Assembly (NCBI GenBank): GCA_902702965.1
Contig: CACRXP010000114.1
Span: 245,824-309,823 of the forward strand
From: Spirometra erinaceieuropaei
Lineage: Eukaryota > Platyhelminthes > Cestoda > Diphyllobothriidea > Diphyllobothriidae
Direction of reading: 5' to 3'
Length of the DNA stretch: 64,000 nucleotides
Shown here: positions 11,375 through 22,925 of the stretch, in pieces
Numbering within the stretch: position 1 is the first letter of the stretch
Layout: each line of letters starts with the position of its first letter
The notes under the pieces: generated by a model
What the model was told of the DNA's origin: nothing
The model's database searches: none
Seen by the model: only the letters and a program-made list of their open reading frames with translations
Program-made: the position numbers and the translations under genes

Positions 11375-12529
11375 TAAATAACGCATTCCGTATCCAGACC
11401 TGGCCATCGTTCTGGTCCTGTGCAACTTCTACTGGCTCCGCTGCAAAGGACAACCTGAAAACATTATAAAGCATGCACAGCAGGCATCGAAAGTCGGGAA
11501 CCACCCACAGAGACTCCTAAACGTTAATGACCTTGGTGGCAGCATGGATAGACTTGGCGCGTTAGCTAAGTTCACCCCTTATGTGGGAACCCAGCATTCA
11601 GGTGAGGGACTTTCAAAGCGCTGACGGTCACCTCATTGGTTAAACTATCAGACTGAAATGAAGGTTCACCTACATTTTTTAAAATGAATACGGAAAACAA
11701 ATTTTGCCTAAACACTGTACACTTACATTGCTTGTCGGCACTCTGTAAAGGGGATACTATCTGCTTACATTATTTTTTTTTAATTATTTACTTTCCTTAT
11801 GTTTCTTTCTAGCTATGTTGAATTTACCGGCAGAATTTCTCTCGAATCCGTCTCCGTGTTTTAACAATTAGAGGGAATATTAAATCTGTCTTTCCTTATG
11901 AGGTGAATCTGCAATACCGGTCTGAAAGTATTCCCGACAGTGCATCAACTGTTTTGCGTTTTTGTTTGATTGACAAGTTTGATGTTCATTTTGAACAGGA
12001 TTTTAACCGGTGACGCCCGGTGACGTCATCTGCGGATCAGTCACGGAGAATGACCAAAACAGTAACGAAAAGGCTGCCATGATCTTAAAAATCTCTTGTT
12101 GAATTTATGGTGGGATATCTAAGAGACCATCCATAACAGCTTAATAAGAACACCCAACACCGGTGCGGACTGACAAACTCCTCTTCACCGTTTGGAAGCT
12201 GCTTTAAGGAGAGGACGTCCATCTTCAGGGTAAAACGGGAATCCTTTTCTACTGCAACAATGTCCGTCCAATACTGAAGAATTCATTAAGGGCAGGGTTT
12301 TCTGGATCATATTCTGCATCCAGCATATCCTCTTGGCTTACTCTTTCCGCTTATTGGGAGATAAGTTTGAACACCAGCCGCTTTCTTCGTTCTCATCAAA
12401 TATTGCCTCTACACAGTAAAATGTATTCCATCACCGTACGCCTAGTCAAACTGTGAGTTATGAACTTACGTGCGTTTCTTGATGCACGTAAAGTCAGTGA
12501 GTGACTCAGTTGGCTGAAGAGATACCGAA
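11375..12529. other. No gene; contains the uninterrupted M-N repeat
   Basis: Positions 11827-12010 are an M-N repeat without palindrome A ('gagggaatattaaa' directly followed by 'tctgtctttccttatgagg'). The rest, including the - frame at 11316-11504, is unassigned. Confidence 0.5.
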
Positions 12530-12850
12530 ATGGTTGTTGAAAGCGAAAAGCAAGGTACGCAGGCGTTCAACTACGAAATATCTGGCGGAACTTATTTGCT
12601 TGGTGGATTCAAGGACGGAGTTTGAAATTGTTTTTCGAACAACGACTGCGTGGGATACATTGTTGACCATATTTTTGTGGTATTTGTGAATTGGGTAGTC
12701 GATTAAATATGCTGCAAACTGAGTGGATGCAACGGTGCGAGGACGTCTTGCACCCAAATCGGTGTACGCTCCTCGACCATACGTAGTAATTCCGATTATA
12801 ACCAACAGGACAAATGTCTCGCGGTTCAAAGGCATAGCGTCGGTCTACCT
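12530..12850 (+). repeat. Dispersed repeat D, copy 1
   Basis: About 320 bp repeated at 13645-13955 in the same orientation, with shared blocks such as 'tggttgctgaaa', 'gttcaacta', 'tgttgaccat' and 'attccgattataacc'. The family is not recognised. It adjoins repeat E copy 2. Confidence 0.7.
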
Positions 12851-13275
12851 ACGCACTGGGCAGTTAGCGAGCATATGAGGAGGTTTTGGGCTCCCAGAAT
12901 AATCAGCCACTTCCCCATTGGCTGTCTGCGTATGCCATCGGAGTCGACGGCTGAGGGCTGACTTCTGGATGGTTGGTTGTGTGTCCCAGTTACTTAGCCT
13001 CGTCATCTGTTCTCACATGGAGTCTTCACTTGTTCTCTCCTGCCGGGGTGCTCTCCGTAACACTGCAGTGCACAGGATGACGATTTTGTCAAATTACAAT
13101 ACCTTCACGGAGTATTGAGAGCGAATGGTATCTGAACATCTTGGTCGGCCGGTGCATAGGCAAGCTAGACGAGAGGCCAAATCTAACCGACGCCAAATTT
13201 TGACAAGCGCTGCTTTACGTAAAGAAGGTCTCTGATATCGTCAGTCGCCTTCTGACTACACGTGCGTTTGAGGTG
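12847..13275 (-). repeat. Dispersed repeat E, copy 2 (inverted)
   Basis: This is the reverse complement of 8711-9142 with modest divergence. With copy 1 it forms inverted arms enclosing about 3.7 kb of other repeats. Confidence 0.7.
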
Positions 13276-13344
13276 ACAGGTGGACTGGCGTCAACTATCA
13301 GCTTACAATCGAAGCGTCACAATTCCTCGTAATTGGATGAGCTT

Positions 13345-13612
13345 CGTGGAATGGCCGCTGTGCGGCTGCTGGTTGGACTCAAAAGAGAACCCTAACTGAC
13401 AACGGGACGAATGAGTTCCGTAAAACAATCGACCAGTGCCTCTCTACCATTGCATTTTCCCGACCGCAACCGGTGGCTCAGTGGTTGGAGACGTTGGACC
13501 TCTAACTAACAGGTCACGGGGTCGAGCCCCAGGTCATCCACGCTTCGGGGTTGGGCATGACTGTCTGACGACGACTAATGAACCAGAAATGTTCATTTCA
13601 GTCTTCTTTGCC
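13345..13612 (+). repeat. tRNA-Arg-like SINE with hammerhead
   Basis: Order: body (13350-13465, 'gccgctgtgcggctgctgg' and 'cacaacgggacg'), tRNA-like region with A box TGGCTCAGTGGT (about 13474-13485) and B box GGGTCGAGCCC (about 13519-13529), then the hammerhead tail. The segment between the boxes ('ttggacctctaactaacagg') resembles the anticodon arm of tRNA-Arg(TCT). It is a Pol III-type SINE, and its own transcription is an inference. Confidence 0.8.
13553..13608 (+). ncRNA. Type I hammerhead ribozyme motif in SINE
   Basis: Stem I GACUG/CAGUC, core CUGACGA (13565-13571), a stem II region (CGACUAAUGAACCA) that pairs only weakly in this copy, GAAA (13586-13589) and palindrome-like stem III AUGUUCAU followed by U. 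The core bases are present. Compare the best copy at 42142-42198. Confidence 0.55.
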
Positions 13613-13644
13613 TATGTAGGTATTGCTATTCTGCCGAATTGGTT

Positions 13645-13955
13645 GCTGAAACAACGTTCGCAGGGGTTCAACTACAAAATGTCCGGCGGGCATTGGTTAC
13701 ATAGTGGATCCGAGGGCGGAGTTTGGAGTTTTATTTCGAGCAACGGCTGGGTGGGATGCATTGTTGACCATCCTTTTTGTGGTTTTTGGCAATTAGATAG
13801 TCAATGGAACATGCTACAGACTGAGCGGATGCAACGGTTAGAGGACGTCTCGTACCCAGATCTGTATAAGTCCCTCGACCACACTAAGTACTTCCGATTA
13901 TAACCGACAGGTCAACTGTCTCGCTGTTCGGTGGCATAGCGTTAGTCTACTTAGC
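13645..13955 (+). repeat. Dispersed repeat D, copy 2
   Basis: Direct repeat of 12530-12850. It begins right after the SINE at 13345-13612 and ends where the next SINE piece starts, so D may be carried with the SINE. Confidence 0.7.
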
Positions 13956-14085
13956 TCTCTACGACCAATGGATGCTGGTTTGAACCCCGGGTCACCCAAG
14001 ACCTGTGGTTGCTTTTGGCTAGCTGATGATAGTTAATGAACCGGAAATGGCCACCCCAGCACCTCTTGTCTTTGGTACCGTCACC
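13956..14085 (+). repeat. SINE 3' piece with divergent hammerhead
   Basis: It keeps part of the tRNA-like region ('gctggtttgaaccccgggt') and the tail. The hammerhead core at 14023-14029 is CUGAUGA, the most common natural version, with GGAAA at 14043-14047. Stem II is weakened. It is divergent from the other copies. Confidence 0.6.
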
Positions 14086-14429
14086 TTCTTAGCATATACT
14101 ACTATAAGTTGATACTGTTAGATCTTCGAATATTTGTAGTGTTGCAAATTACATAAGTGATCAGTTAAGAAGTGAAAAGTAAGTTTTTCTTTAAAATTTT
14201 CCTCCCCTGCTCAGAAGAAGAAACTGATGACGCCCCTAACTAGTTGTCTGAACTAAAGAGGGCTGAGATGTTTATTGAATTACAAATTCCGATGCGTGGT
14301 AGGCTGGTTTTCGATGACTGTGTAAGTTAATTTATACTTTCCCACAAAACTGAGTGGACTGTGAAGAAGGGGACACGCTCGCTGGGACAAGAGATTTATT
14401 CGTCTGACTTTTCGGATTCCTGGTCGAAC

Positions 14430-14940
14430 TCATCATCATAGACAATAACAGATACGGATGGTTCATGCACAACGGGCTGCAGCATTTTATAAGATGTAGC
14501 CGCCATGTTACGGTATACCTATGACAATTCACGTTCCCCCCCCCGCCCCCCTCTTTCTTCATCAGGGATGGTTGCACTTGGTGTGATGACTTTTTGATGG
14601 TCGATATTCGCGTCGTTAATTGCTGCAATTTCATCACCTGCGTTGGGAGTTGTTGGGATGATTGCTTGACCATCTGACACACCAACCCCGGCGTTGGGAA
14701 ACGTGTTCACCTGTGCGTCCCCCCCGTGTCTAATTACTCCGCCTAGGCGAAGTGTCAGCATCGAGTATGGAAGGAGAAGTTCATTGCACTTTTTAATGGA
14801 CTGGGGGCCAGTAAACCATGACTCGTGCAGCTTGCGGCTCACGCGGTTGTCACCTCTAGCAACAATTTCAGCCTTCTCTAATTTGAATTTGTGTGTGATG
14901 GTTGTCATTCTTTATTGAGTTCGTCAGGCAATCTTATAAC
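14430..14940 (-). pseudogene. PLE-7 C-terminal remnant
   Basis: The - strand open frame 14519-14908 (129 codons) contains 'KAEIVARGDNRVSRKLHESW', then 'TGPQSIKKCNELLLPYSMLTLRLG'. This resembles the segment after the GIY-YIG domain in Penelope-like elements (helix with Arg/Asn, then 'SINRxxDLPxxYxxLR'). The endonuclease core is not present. A related 3' tail occurs at 43400-43640 on the same strand. Confidence 0.55.
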
Positions 14941-16289
14941 GGTTAAATTGAGACGGTGGTTTGCATAGAAATGGAACCATCTCCACATGACTTACCGGAT
15001 TTCACAATGACCATCTTGTGGCATGGAAAATGGCCTCATGCAAACACTTTTCAATCGAACTCACAACCACTTCAATAATCCAGAATGTAAAACGATTGAG
15101 ACCCCATATCTCTCCAAGCGATTTGCGCGAAATGCCTGTTCAAGGACCTTTTCAACCACACGGTTAACTGGTCGCCCATGGAGCACTCAACTGCAAATCC
15201 CACCTGCGCCTGCTGAGTTTAGATATCACGCCATATGCGCCTGCCAAGCAAACGGTCAAGGTCACGGGAGGGTGAGCTGCTGTCCTAGATTCTGATTGGT
15301 CACCCTCCAGCCAGTCAACTTTCCCGCAGGTCATCTCCTAAGGCTCATAACTTGAGCTGTTTACTGTGCTAAGTACAGGTCCTGTCTACATGCGACCGAA
15401 GTTTCAATGACGACTGAGCACTTTGCTGCAAAACCAGGGGTTTAAAATGCACACAGGCTCAAAACTGTCGTGCACAGCCGGATTATGAAGATCAAAGTCC
15501 GAGTCAACCGCCACCACCCCCCCCCCCCGGCCCCGTCAGTATGAAATCTGACCTTGTAATTAGACAGGTCTATCGGAAGGTTGACTCGGATTGCGCATCT
15601 ACGAAATCAAGCTGTTTGTGTGGCCAGGCGACTAACTCTTACAGGCGTCTGTCCACACCCGCAAAACGGATCACAAGTTCAGACCCACAGATGTCTACAT
15701 AATCGCTTAAACCAGGATCAATACAAGCCGGGAATTGATTGGAGCCCGGGGCTCTGATTAGAAAACAGTAAAACAACATGTCATTCTGTCAGTCCGCGAT
15801 GACAGAATTCTACACGACTTCAGATGTTCAGAAAAATGCGAAAACCGCTCCTGTGTCTACACTTTTGTAATCAATAGAGACTTGTTTTGGTGGATTTAAA
15901 TAATTTGCCTGGCCCATTTGTGAAAAACTCAGCGGCCTCGACCGCGAAGTCAAAGACAAGACTGGAGTAAAGCCAAGCTCTATGCACCAGAGCTACGTGG
16001 CCCATCCAGGAGCCGGGAGTTTAATCACATTGTGTCGAGTTACGCCATGAGACTACTACAACGTCTGGAATCCACCAAATCTGTTACTGTATGCTGACTA
16101 CCCAAGCAGGATTTCTTCAGCAGTCACTTTATAATCGACCAGATGACTGCAGCGCTCACGTAATTAATCAGCGTGATTAAGCTGGTATTTTTATGCTAGA
16201 CGGGTAACTTGGCTAAAACCTGATTAGGGCGTTGGTTTTGCTCAAGTCTTATCCTCTCTAAGTTCCGCAAATATTCCCAATGGTACACC
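14941..16289. other. No gene recognised
   Basis: There is a poly-C tract at about 15512-15529. About 15910-15945 resembles one arm of the hairpin at 8180. Small frames such as 15023-15295 have no motif. Confidence 0.4.
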
Positions 16290-16925
16290 TGAAAAGTCAG
16301 GTTGGCAAACACATGTTTTCGGTGATTCTTCGTCAGGCCAATCCAGTTACATGAAAAAATGAAAATGTACAAAATCAATAGTGTTTATAGGTGTCTCAGG
16401 GGCTATTAAGTCATTAACACTCATCATCCCCACGCAGCCCGCCTGACAAGGTCGGCGGGTGTTGGTCCTCGGAGCTAAGGGAGTGGCGTAAAATAGTCTT
16501 TGAGTGATGTTCTTGGATTGAGTACACGCAGTACCCATCACTGTAATAAGGGATTTGAGGCGGCATGTCAGGGCTTTCTGACAGCATAACACCGGATTTG
16601 CTAGTCGTATAGCCACTGCCTCGGCCGTCACTAGTATCCGCTGACGTAGGCCTTTAGAAAAGCATGTTGGTGTCCGTTAGACAACCTGAAATCCTTCCTT
16701 GGCATCGACTTGGTGCTTCGTGTCGATTAAATATGCTAAAAAGAACTCGAAATCTATCGGGTTTCACCTCTATCTAGCCAGGCGAGCATACATTCACGCA
16801 CTCTCTTTACCAGACGTCTCGTTGTGCGGCCGATGTATACTGCTGCACAGGAGCAAGTGAATGAGTGGATGCACATTGATGTGGCCTCCAACGGTAGTCT
16901 CTCTTTACCTGCACTCATTTGCTGG
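16290..16925 (-). pseudogene. PLE-1 3' fragment, copy a
   Basis: Reading the - strand from about 16915: 'ATSMCIHSFTCSCAAVYIGR' (GIY-YIG with CSC), 'RRLVKRVREC', then after stops 'MTAEAVAIRLANPVLCCQKA' (16631 downward) and the conserved PLE-1 tail 'CRLKSLITVMGTACTQSKNI'. It ends at the 'tgttttcggtgattcttcg' 3' tip (about 16315). Several stops and no reverse transcriptase. Confidence 0.8.
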
Positions 16926-17065
16926 CAAATTGCACCTTTTTCAGATTTTCTGCCTTAACTGAGAGTATCTTTTGGTTTTAAAAATGCTCTAATTATGTGA
17001 TTTATAACACCGTGAAATGTTTGCTCATACAGTATTTTATCAGCATGTTAGCTAATGCTACTTAT

Positions 17066-17868
17066 AAACGAATGAAAATGTACAAAATCAACAGTGTTTA
17101 TAGATGTCTCAAGGGCTATTAAGTCACTAGCACTCATCATCCCCACGCCGCCCGCATGAGAAGGTCGGCGGGTGTTAGTCGTCAGAGCTAGGGGAGGGAG
17201 GTAAGAGAGTCTTTGAGTGATGTTCTTGGATTGAGTACACGGAGTACGCATCACTGCAATTAGGGATTTGAAGCGGCATGTCGTCAGCACTTGAGGGTGG
17301 CGTTGGCCACGGCAGGGAGAGCGCTTGTGTCCGGGTTTTCTGACAGCATAACACTGGATTCGCTTGCCGTATAGCCACTGCTTCGGCCGTTGCGTAGGCC
17401 TTTAGAGAAGCTTGTTGGTGTCCGCTAGACAGCTTGAAATGCTTCCGTGGAATCGACTCGGTGATCTGTATCGATTAAATGTGCGAGAATGGAACTCGAA
17501 ATCGACCGGCTCTCACCTCTGTCTAGACTGGGGGGCATATGTTCACGCACCCTCCTAACTGGGCGTTTCTTTGTACGGCCACTGTATCTCGCTCCACAGG
17601 AGCAAGTGAATGAGTAGATACACGCTGACTTGGCCTCCACGGGTAGTCTGTCATTACACCCCAAACGTAGGAGGGGAGGGTTTGTGAAGCATACGCGTAA
17701 ATTCGCCGCGGGGAATGATCTCGTGATAGCTGTAGTTAAGCGCCGTCTGACTAGTTCGCTCGCTGCGTCCCTGCAAAAGGCAGTCTTATGAATGCATCTT
17801 TCTCTTCTGCAGTCGCAACAGTGGGCTTTGCATTGCATTCCCCAATATTTCGGAGGATAAATCTAGCT
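17066..17868 (-). pseudogene. PLE-1 3' fragment, copy b
   Basis: A second PLE-1 copy in the same orientation, about 140 bp after copy a. From 17868 downward it reads 'RFILRNIGE', 'LVRRRLTTAITRSFPAANLR', the GIY-YIG core 'CIYSFTCSCGARYSGRTKKR', 'VREHMPPSLDRGESR' and 'LIDTDHRVDSTEAF', then the PLE-1 tail. The endonuclease frame is open for 137 codons (17425-17838). In the family the YIG triplet is usually YIG; here it is YSG. The reverse transcriptase is missing. Confidence 0.85.
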
Positions 17869-20800
17869 GGGTATCCTCATCTTAACGTTGGTCAAGGCTT
17901 TTTGGGAAAATTTATCGGAGTGAGACTATCGTGCCGTCCGCATTAGAAGGCGCCAATGGATCCTGACACGCAGTCACCAGATGGAAGTAGTTTTCCCGCA
18001 CTGTCACGAGTTTTTTTGATTGCTTTTGTCTGATAAGACTGTTTCCAAATGGAACGTATAGTGCTATAAATGCGGGTTACAGATAGGTTTCCGGAGATTA
18101 TTGTGGCTGGTTCTCCTAACTGTGGGTAATTTTTAATTATTCGGCCTTGCGCACGAATATGGAAAAATGCAATTATATGGGCAAGGTAAAGAGGGCCGTT
18201 TTTCCAAAATCGGATATGAAAGTGCCTATCCAGTGAGACACAAACGGTTGCCTACTTCATTGTTCCTCGAATGCTGTTAGGTAACTCACGTAAATGGCAG
18301 AAAATATGAGATCAAATCAAGTGCATTTTTTGCGCCTCCTTGGCGAGATGGGATTTTATTTTTACGTGCTTTTTGACCAGAATTTTCACAAGAGAATTTT
18401 TACCACGAGTAAGTTAAGTTGTTTGGACTACTAGGTAAATTCCAGCGTGGAAACAGAATAAGCATCCTAATTAACTCAAGATAAGTACATTGGATTTCAC
18501 ATTTAGTTGATACCTGGATCCTCATCTTAACGTTGGTCATGGCTTTTTGGGATGTCTGAAAGGAGCAAGACGAATTGTCAAACTTTCCGCTTTGACGATT
18601 TTTTGCAGTATTAATAACTGGTGTCGGAGAGCTTTGGCACTGAAACCGCCTCATGCTCCCTTTTCGGCTCAATGTTACACATTTCGACCCACGTCCTATC
18701 ATGCCGCGTTGCAACTAGGAAACACAAACACATCCAAATAACACCGTTCGACCAGTCCCTCGGCCTCATTTCGTGATCAAATCCCTCCAGAAATCTTGCT
18801 CGCCATGTTGATTCACCCATCATTCGGTCTTGGGTTCCTCTGCGTTGGACGTTTCCCATCCAAGTATGAGCAGGCAGCATAGTGAAAAATCGGAAGGCTG
18901 CTTTTCCGTCCTGTCATAGTCCAGCGTATTGCTTCTATCTCCTGTGGGCAGTTCACGAATCCGCTATTAGACATGATAACGGACTCCAATACAGAGGCCC
19001 CGATGCACAATTCAAGAAGGTAAGTGCTTGCGCGCGCCTGAGAACTCTGACCCTGTCAATCGTTCGTTCGAGGCACCCCCGACTGTTACATTCTGCGTGG
19101 CTGTTCGAATTCTCCTTGGCATAAGCACGCACGTGGCAGGTACTCTAAGACCAACTCAAGTATCCTTTGTTTTTCCCTCGACTGTGTGTTTTCAGCTCTG
19201 GTTGATCAGCATGTGCATCATATTTTTCCATGAATTTGTTGAACTACTAGGCGGATTCCAAAGTGAATGCGGAAATACCATTCTACTTTACTCAACAAAA
19301 GCCGGGTGGGACTTATAACCAGTAAATTCCAGAATCCTCTTCTTAACATTGATCCTTAGATAAAGGCTAAACAATCTTTCCGATTCATCTGCAAGGTGCG
19401 AGTCAGACATTTCAAATTTTTACGCCAGTGAATTTTTAGAATAACAAAATCCGTGGCAGTAATGTTGACCAAGCGAACCTCATGTACGTCAGAAGTGGTT
19501 CAACAAAGCAGCTCTATGCTCCCGGCTTGATCAAACGCCACCTATTCCTCCACATATCCTACTTTGCGCAATACAGCTGCGAAACACAACCGCATCCCAC
19601 TGACATCGTTCTTACGTTTGCTGATCTCAGAAAGTGATCGCAATCCCCTTAAAGTTCTTGCTTTACATCGTGAGCAAGTCATCTAGTCGCTGTCGTGTGT
19701 CGCGTATTTGTCTGTTTTCGGTCTCCTTCTTCATAACCGCTACGCAAACTATTTCACAGGCCTCATGATGTCAAGTCGAAGACCTGCATCTAATCTTTTC
19801 GCATACAATTTTCTCATACTCGAGCGTATCATGTCTGTCCCCCGCAGATACCTTGTAGGTGGACATGATATCTCTGCCCTATTGGACATTTCACAAAGCG
19901 TATTTTCGTGCGTCTGAGAGGGGATAGACCCCTGTCACACTTACTAACGCTGGCCTAGGCACGCCATGCTTCGACCACTAGACTCCGCTGTTCCTCAGCT
20001 TCATCCAGGACATTTACTGTATAGTCTGCTCTATCGCAGATTTACGGTGAACCTAATCGTTCCGCCGCTACACACTGGTGACTTGCATGATCATCCATAG
20101 GACGCCGTTCCTCCACACGCCTGAGCTCAAAAATGGATTGCTTTCCCTTTAGCGTACTTGTTGGGTATGTTAGGCCTCACCTGCATTCCCCCACGTTCCA
20201 TATTCAACTGCACTACTGCTAAACGCCATATTGCACAGGCCTCATGAAGAGTAATCAGAAACATGCGTCTGCGTCTACTGTCCTTCATTTATCTCGTATT
20301 CATTCGTGTTGCTTTTATTCCCCTTAAACTGTTCGTGGGCTGTCCACAAATAAACAGATGGACATGATGCCAGCTTGCTATACATAGAAACGCCAGGATA
20401 CTATTGCACATTTCGCGAAGCATAGGTTTGTGCTCCCCGGGAGAATGCCGACTCCTGTCAAAAGTCGTCGTAATCACTATCCTGGGAATGTCATGCATCG
20501 GCACCTGGATGCTGGCTTCCCCCCCAAACATATAGCACGTTTACTGTATGGTCTGCTTGAATGTGGGATTCTTCAGTGTAACCCATTGCTTGGCCACCAT
20601 GAGTTGGGTACAGCAACAACCTGTGTGCAAGCTGTTCACAAGGACGCTGAATTGCGCAGCATCCACCCGTCTGAACATTCCCGCGCCCAACGCACTTCGT
20701 CGACAGTATAACGCAAAGATGATGGGTAGCTGGAGTGGATGCAGTGAGTTTTACAGCCAGACCGTCAGTTTGCTCTTGTTTCCTATGTCTGCGTTCAACA

Positions 20801-20880
20801 GTGTTCGGAGCCCAAATCTTAGGGAATAAAAACTGTCTCATAGATCTCATTATGGAGGCAAAATTGCAGACTGACAACTA
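17869..20880. other. No gene; short scattered and degenerate duplicated blocks
   Basis: A block containing 'tcctcatcttaacgttggtca' occurs at about 17872 and 18521, with a weaker copy near 19333. Block J (18825-18895, 'gcgttggacgtttcccatcc') recurs at 20985-21048. About 19740-20060 and 20218-20555 are a degenerate direct duplication ('cacaggcctcatga', 'ggacatgat', 'acatttcgcgaag', 'gtttactgtat'). None of the open frames (for example 20491-20877) shows a known domain. Confidence 0.45.
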
Positions 20881-20985
20881 GAGTAGGTGGGCTAACTCAT
20901 GAAATTTCAACCGAAATTCCGATATGCGATTTCGTTAGGAAAATATTAATCAAGTAATGTTGGATAATTAATCATCAAGCCGGCC
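20881..20985 (+). repeat. Left tip of palindrome A
   Basis: It carries 'gtaggtgggctaactcatga' and 'aatttcaaccgaaattccga', as at 49308-49345, and then stops at block J. Only about 100 bp of the arm remains. Confidence 0.7.
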
Positions 20986-21127
20986 TTGGGTCTTTCGGCG
21001 TTGGACGTTCTCATCCAAGTCTGAGCAAGCAGCATGATGAATAATCGGAAGTGAAAGTTAATGACTTAATAGCCCTTGAGACACTTATCCTTTCTGTCAG
21101 GAGCTCGTATCCTACCGAGGCCGCAGT

Positions 21128-21560
21128 TCAAAGGTGTTCGACTATCTTTCCCTTAATAAAACCGAACTGAACATGCCTAACCTCCAGTTTTAGCTGAGTC
21201 CATCTCCATGATCCTTGTACACTGCCCAGATTCTGGCAACGTGCAAAATCCGATGCCTAGCGCCTGCGTCGATGGGCAGTAGTCGATGATGACGACAGTC
21301 TTCGCTCTGGCAGCTCAGAGATCAGGAGCGACGCTTGTTCCACTAAATCATGACCCAGTCGTGGTTTTGTCACGGCGCGGGTATGGGCTGGGACCCACAG
21401 CCGATCAGCAAAGTAGAAAACATCGACATCCATCACGCTGTGGCCACGTCCCCGAGGTTGTGTCAAACTCGCAGCAGATGGTAACCACCGACCGAACGTT
21501 TCACTTGTCTATGAAATCACGACGGTTATTATTCAATAATGCGCAGAAGTGCTATATTAT
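21128..21560 (+). repeat. Direct repeat K, copy 1
   Basis: About 430 bp repeated at 22067-22497 with a period of about 940 bp. Shared blocks include 'ttcccttaataaaacc', 'agcgacgcttgtt', 'cactaaatcatgaccca', 'cacgctgtggccacg' and 'agatggtaaccaccgacc'. Family unknown. Each K copy is followed by PLE-4 sequence, so K may belong to that element. Confidence 0.75.
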
Positions 21561-21675
21561 AGTCAGAGTTTTGTTTTTTCTGAAATTTGCGTGATCGCCT
21601 TTAATGACCCGCTTTCTAAGCACCGTGAAAATTAAGGAAGATTCTTCGGCGTTTGGAGATACAATACTAGCAGCA

Positions 21676-21790
21676 CGGGTGCTAACTAAAAGTCCGAACA
21701 CTCCTGTTTTTCCGATATTCTGCCGCTGCCTGGCACAGCTTCGAGGGGTTCGACTCTTCCTGCATCCAACTTCGGTCTGCGCCTATAGAC
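21676..21790 (+). repeat. Short repeat shared with 57835-57920
   Basis: Shares 'gatattctgccgctgc' and 'aggggtt' blocks with 57835-57920, about 36 kb away. It is short and diverged; its nature is unknown. Confidence 0.45.
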
Positions 21791-21829
21791 CTTAAATATA
21801 TTGATTTACTCCAAGTTCGCCTTGATCAA

Positions 21830-22020
21830 GTTGTCTCGCGAACTTATCAGCAGCAGGGTTTCGAATATTAATTCTCTAACAACATTATTTTACGCGGAGA
21901 AGGTAAGGATATGTTTCCGCCTCAAGCCACCTCAGTGTGCGTCTACTCCTTCACTTGTTCCTGAAAAGCAGGTTAGACTGGTCGTGCGCGTCGTCGTCCA
22001 TCCAAAAGAATGACGAGGCA
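21830..22020 (+). pseudogene. PLE-4 endonuclease-region fragment
   Basis: It matches 23000-23160: 'tacgcggagaaggtaaggat', then 'SVCVYSFTCS' followed by a stop where a Cys/Gly is expected. This is the start of a GIY-YIG domain, cut short and replaced by repeat K copy 2. Confidence 0.6.
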
Positions 22021-22066
22021 GCCGGGTTTTACACACCTAGGTTAAATTTATCCATTGGGGTTCAAA

Positions 22067-22497
22067 GGCGTTCGCCTATCGTTCCCTTAATAAAACCAAA
22101 CTGAACCTGCTTAACCTCCAGTTTTATTTAGGTACTTCTCTGTGACACCTCTTCACAGTCCATAGTCTGACACAATGTATAATCACATGCCTGGCGCCTC
22201 TGTCGAGGCGCAGTTGTCAACTTTGGGGTAAAGTCTTCGCTCTGGCGGCTAAGAAATCGGGAGCGACGCTTGTTTCACTAAATCATGACCCATTCTGGGT
22301 TCTGTCACGGCGCGGGTATGGGTTGAATCCCGCAGACGATCAATGAAGTTAGAAAGTACCGATCTCTATCACGCTGTGGCCACGGCCGGGAGGTTGAGTC
22401 AAACGCGGGGCAGATGGTAACCACCGACCAACCATTTGCGTTGCCTATGGCACCGCAACAGTTATCGTGCAATAAAGCGCAGAAATGCTACATTTTA
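22067..22497 (+). repeat. Direct repeat K, copy 2
   Basis: See copy 1 at 21128-21560. It ends about 40 bp before the inverted PLE-4 arm. Confidence 0.75.
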
Positions 22498-22539
22498 GAG
22501 GAGCATTTGGCGCGCATACGCGTGCTTTCGATAAACTCT

Positions 22540-22925
22540 CATCGGGCCAGTACATTTATATGGGAACGAGGTACAAACTGAAACGTGTGAGCGATAAGTG
22601 CAATCGAACGCGGTTCGTCTTTTCGTGCAAACGAGGTATATGAAAAGAGGGGGAGGTGGGGAGAGGAGGCAGAAATTGACAGTGACGATTGGGAGGAGGC
22701 GTATCACAAGGGTAGACTGGGGCGCGGAGACTTGCATACACTTAATCAATCCATGCCCACGGCAGACACAGAGCGCACAAGAGGTTTTTCTGCGCGCACA
22801 GGACCGACCTCTGTAGCCTGATGGCAGTCGCTGCTGCTGTTACTAATAGGCGCTGACCTAGTCGCTTCGAGTAGTTAGGTTGGACCTTGTAAATCGCACG
22901 GAAAGATTCGCTGGAATCCACAAGA
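22540..22925 (-). mobile_element. Inverted PLE-4 3' end
   Basis: This is the reverse complement of about 23289-23672 with moderate divergence. Reading the - strand gives the end of the endonuclease tail ('AIYKVQPNYSKRLGQRLLVTAAATAIR') and the 3' UTR with its C-rich stretch and 'ctgccgtgggcatgg'. It meets the forward part of the same element at 22925/22926. Confidence 0.8.

Noticed and set aside
13436..13903. 155-codon + frame
   Set aside because: It runs across the SINE tail and repeat D, which is present a second time with a broken frame.
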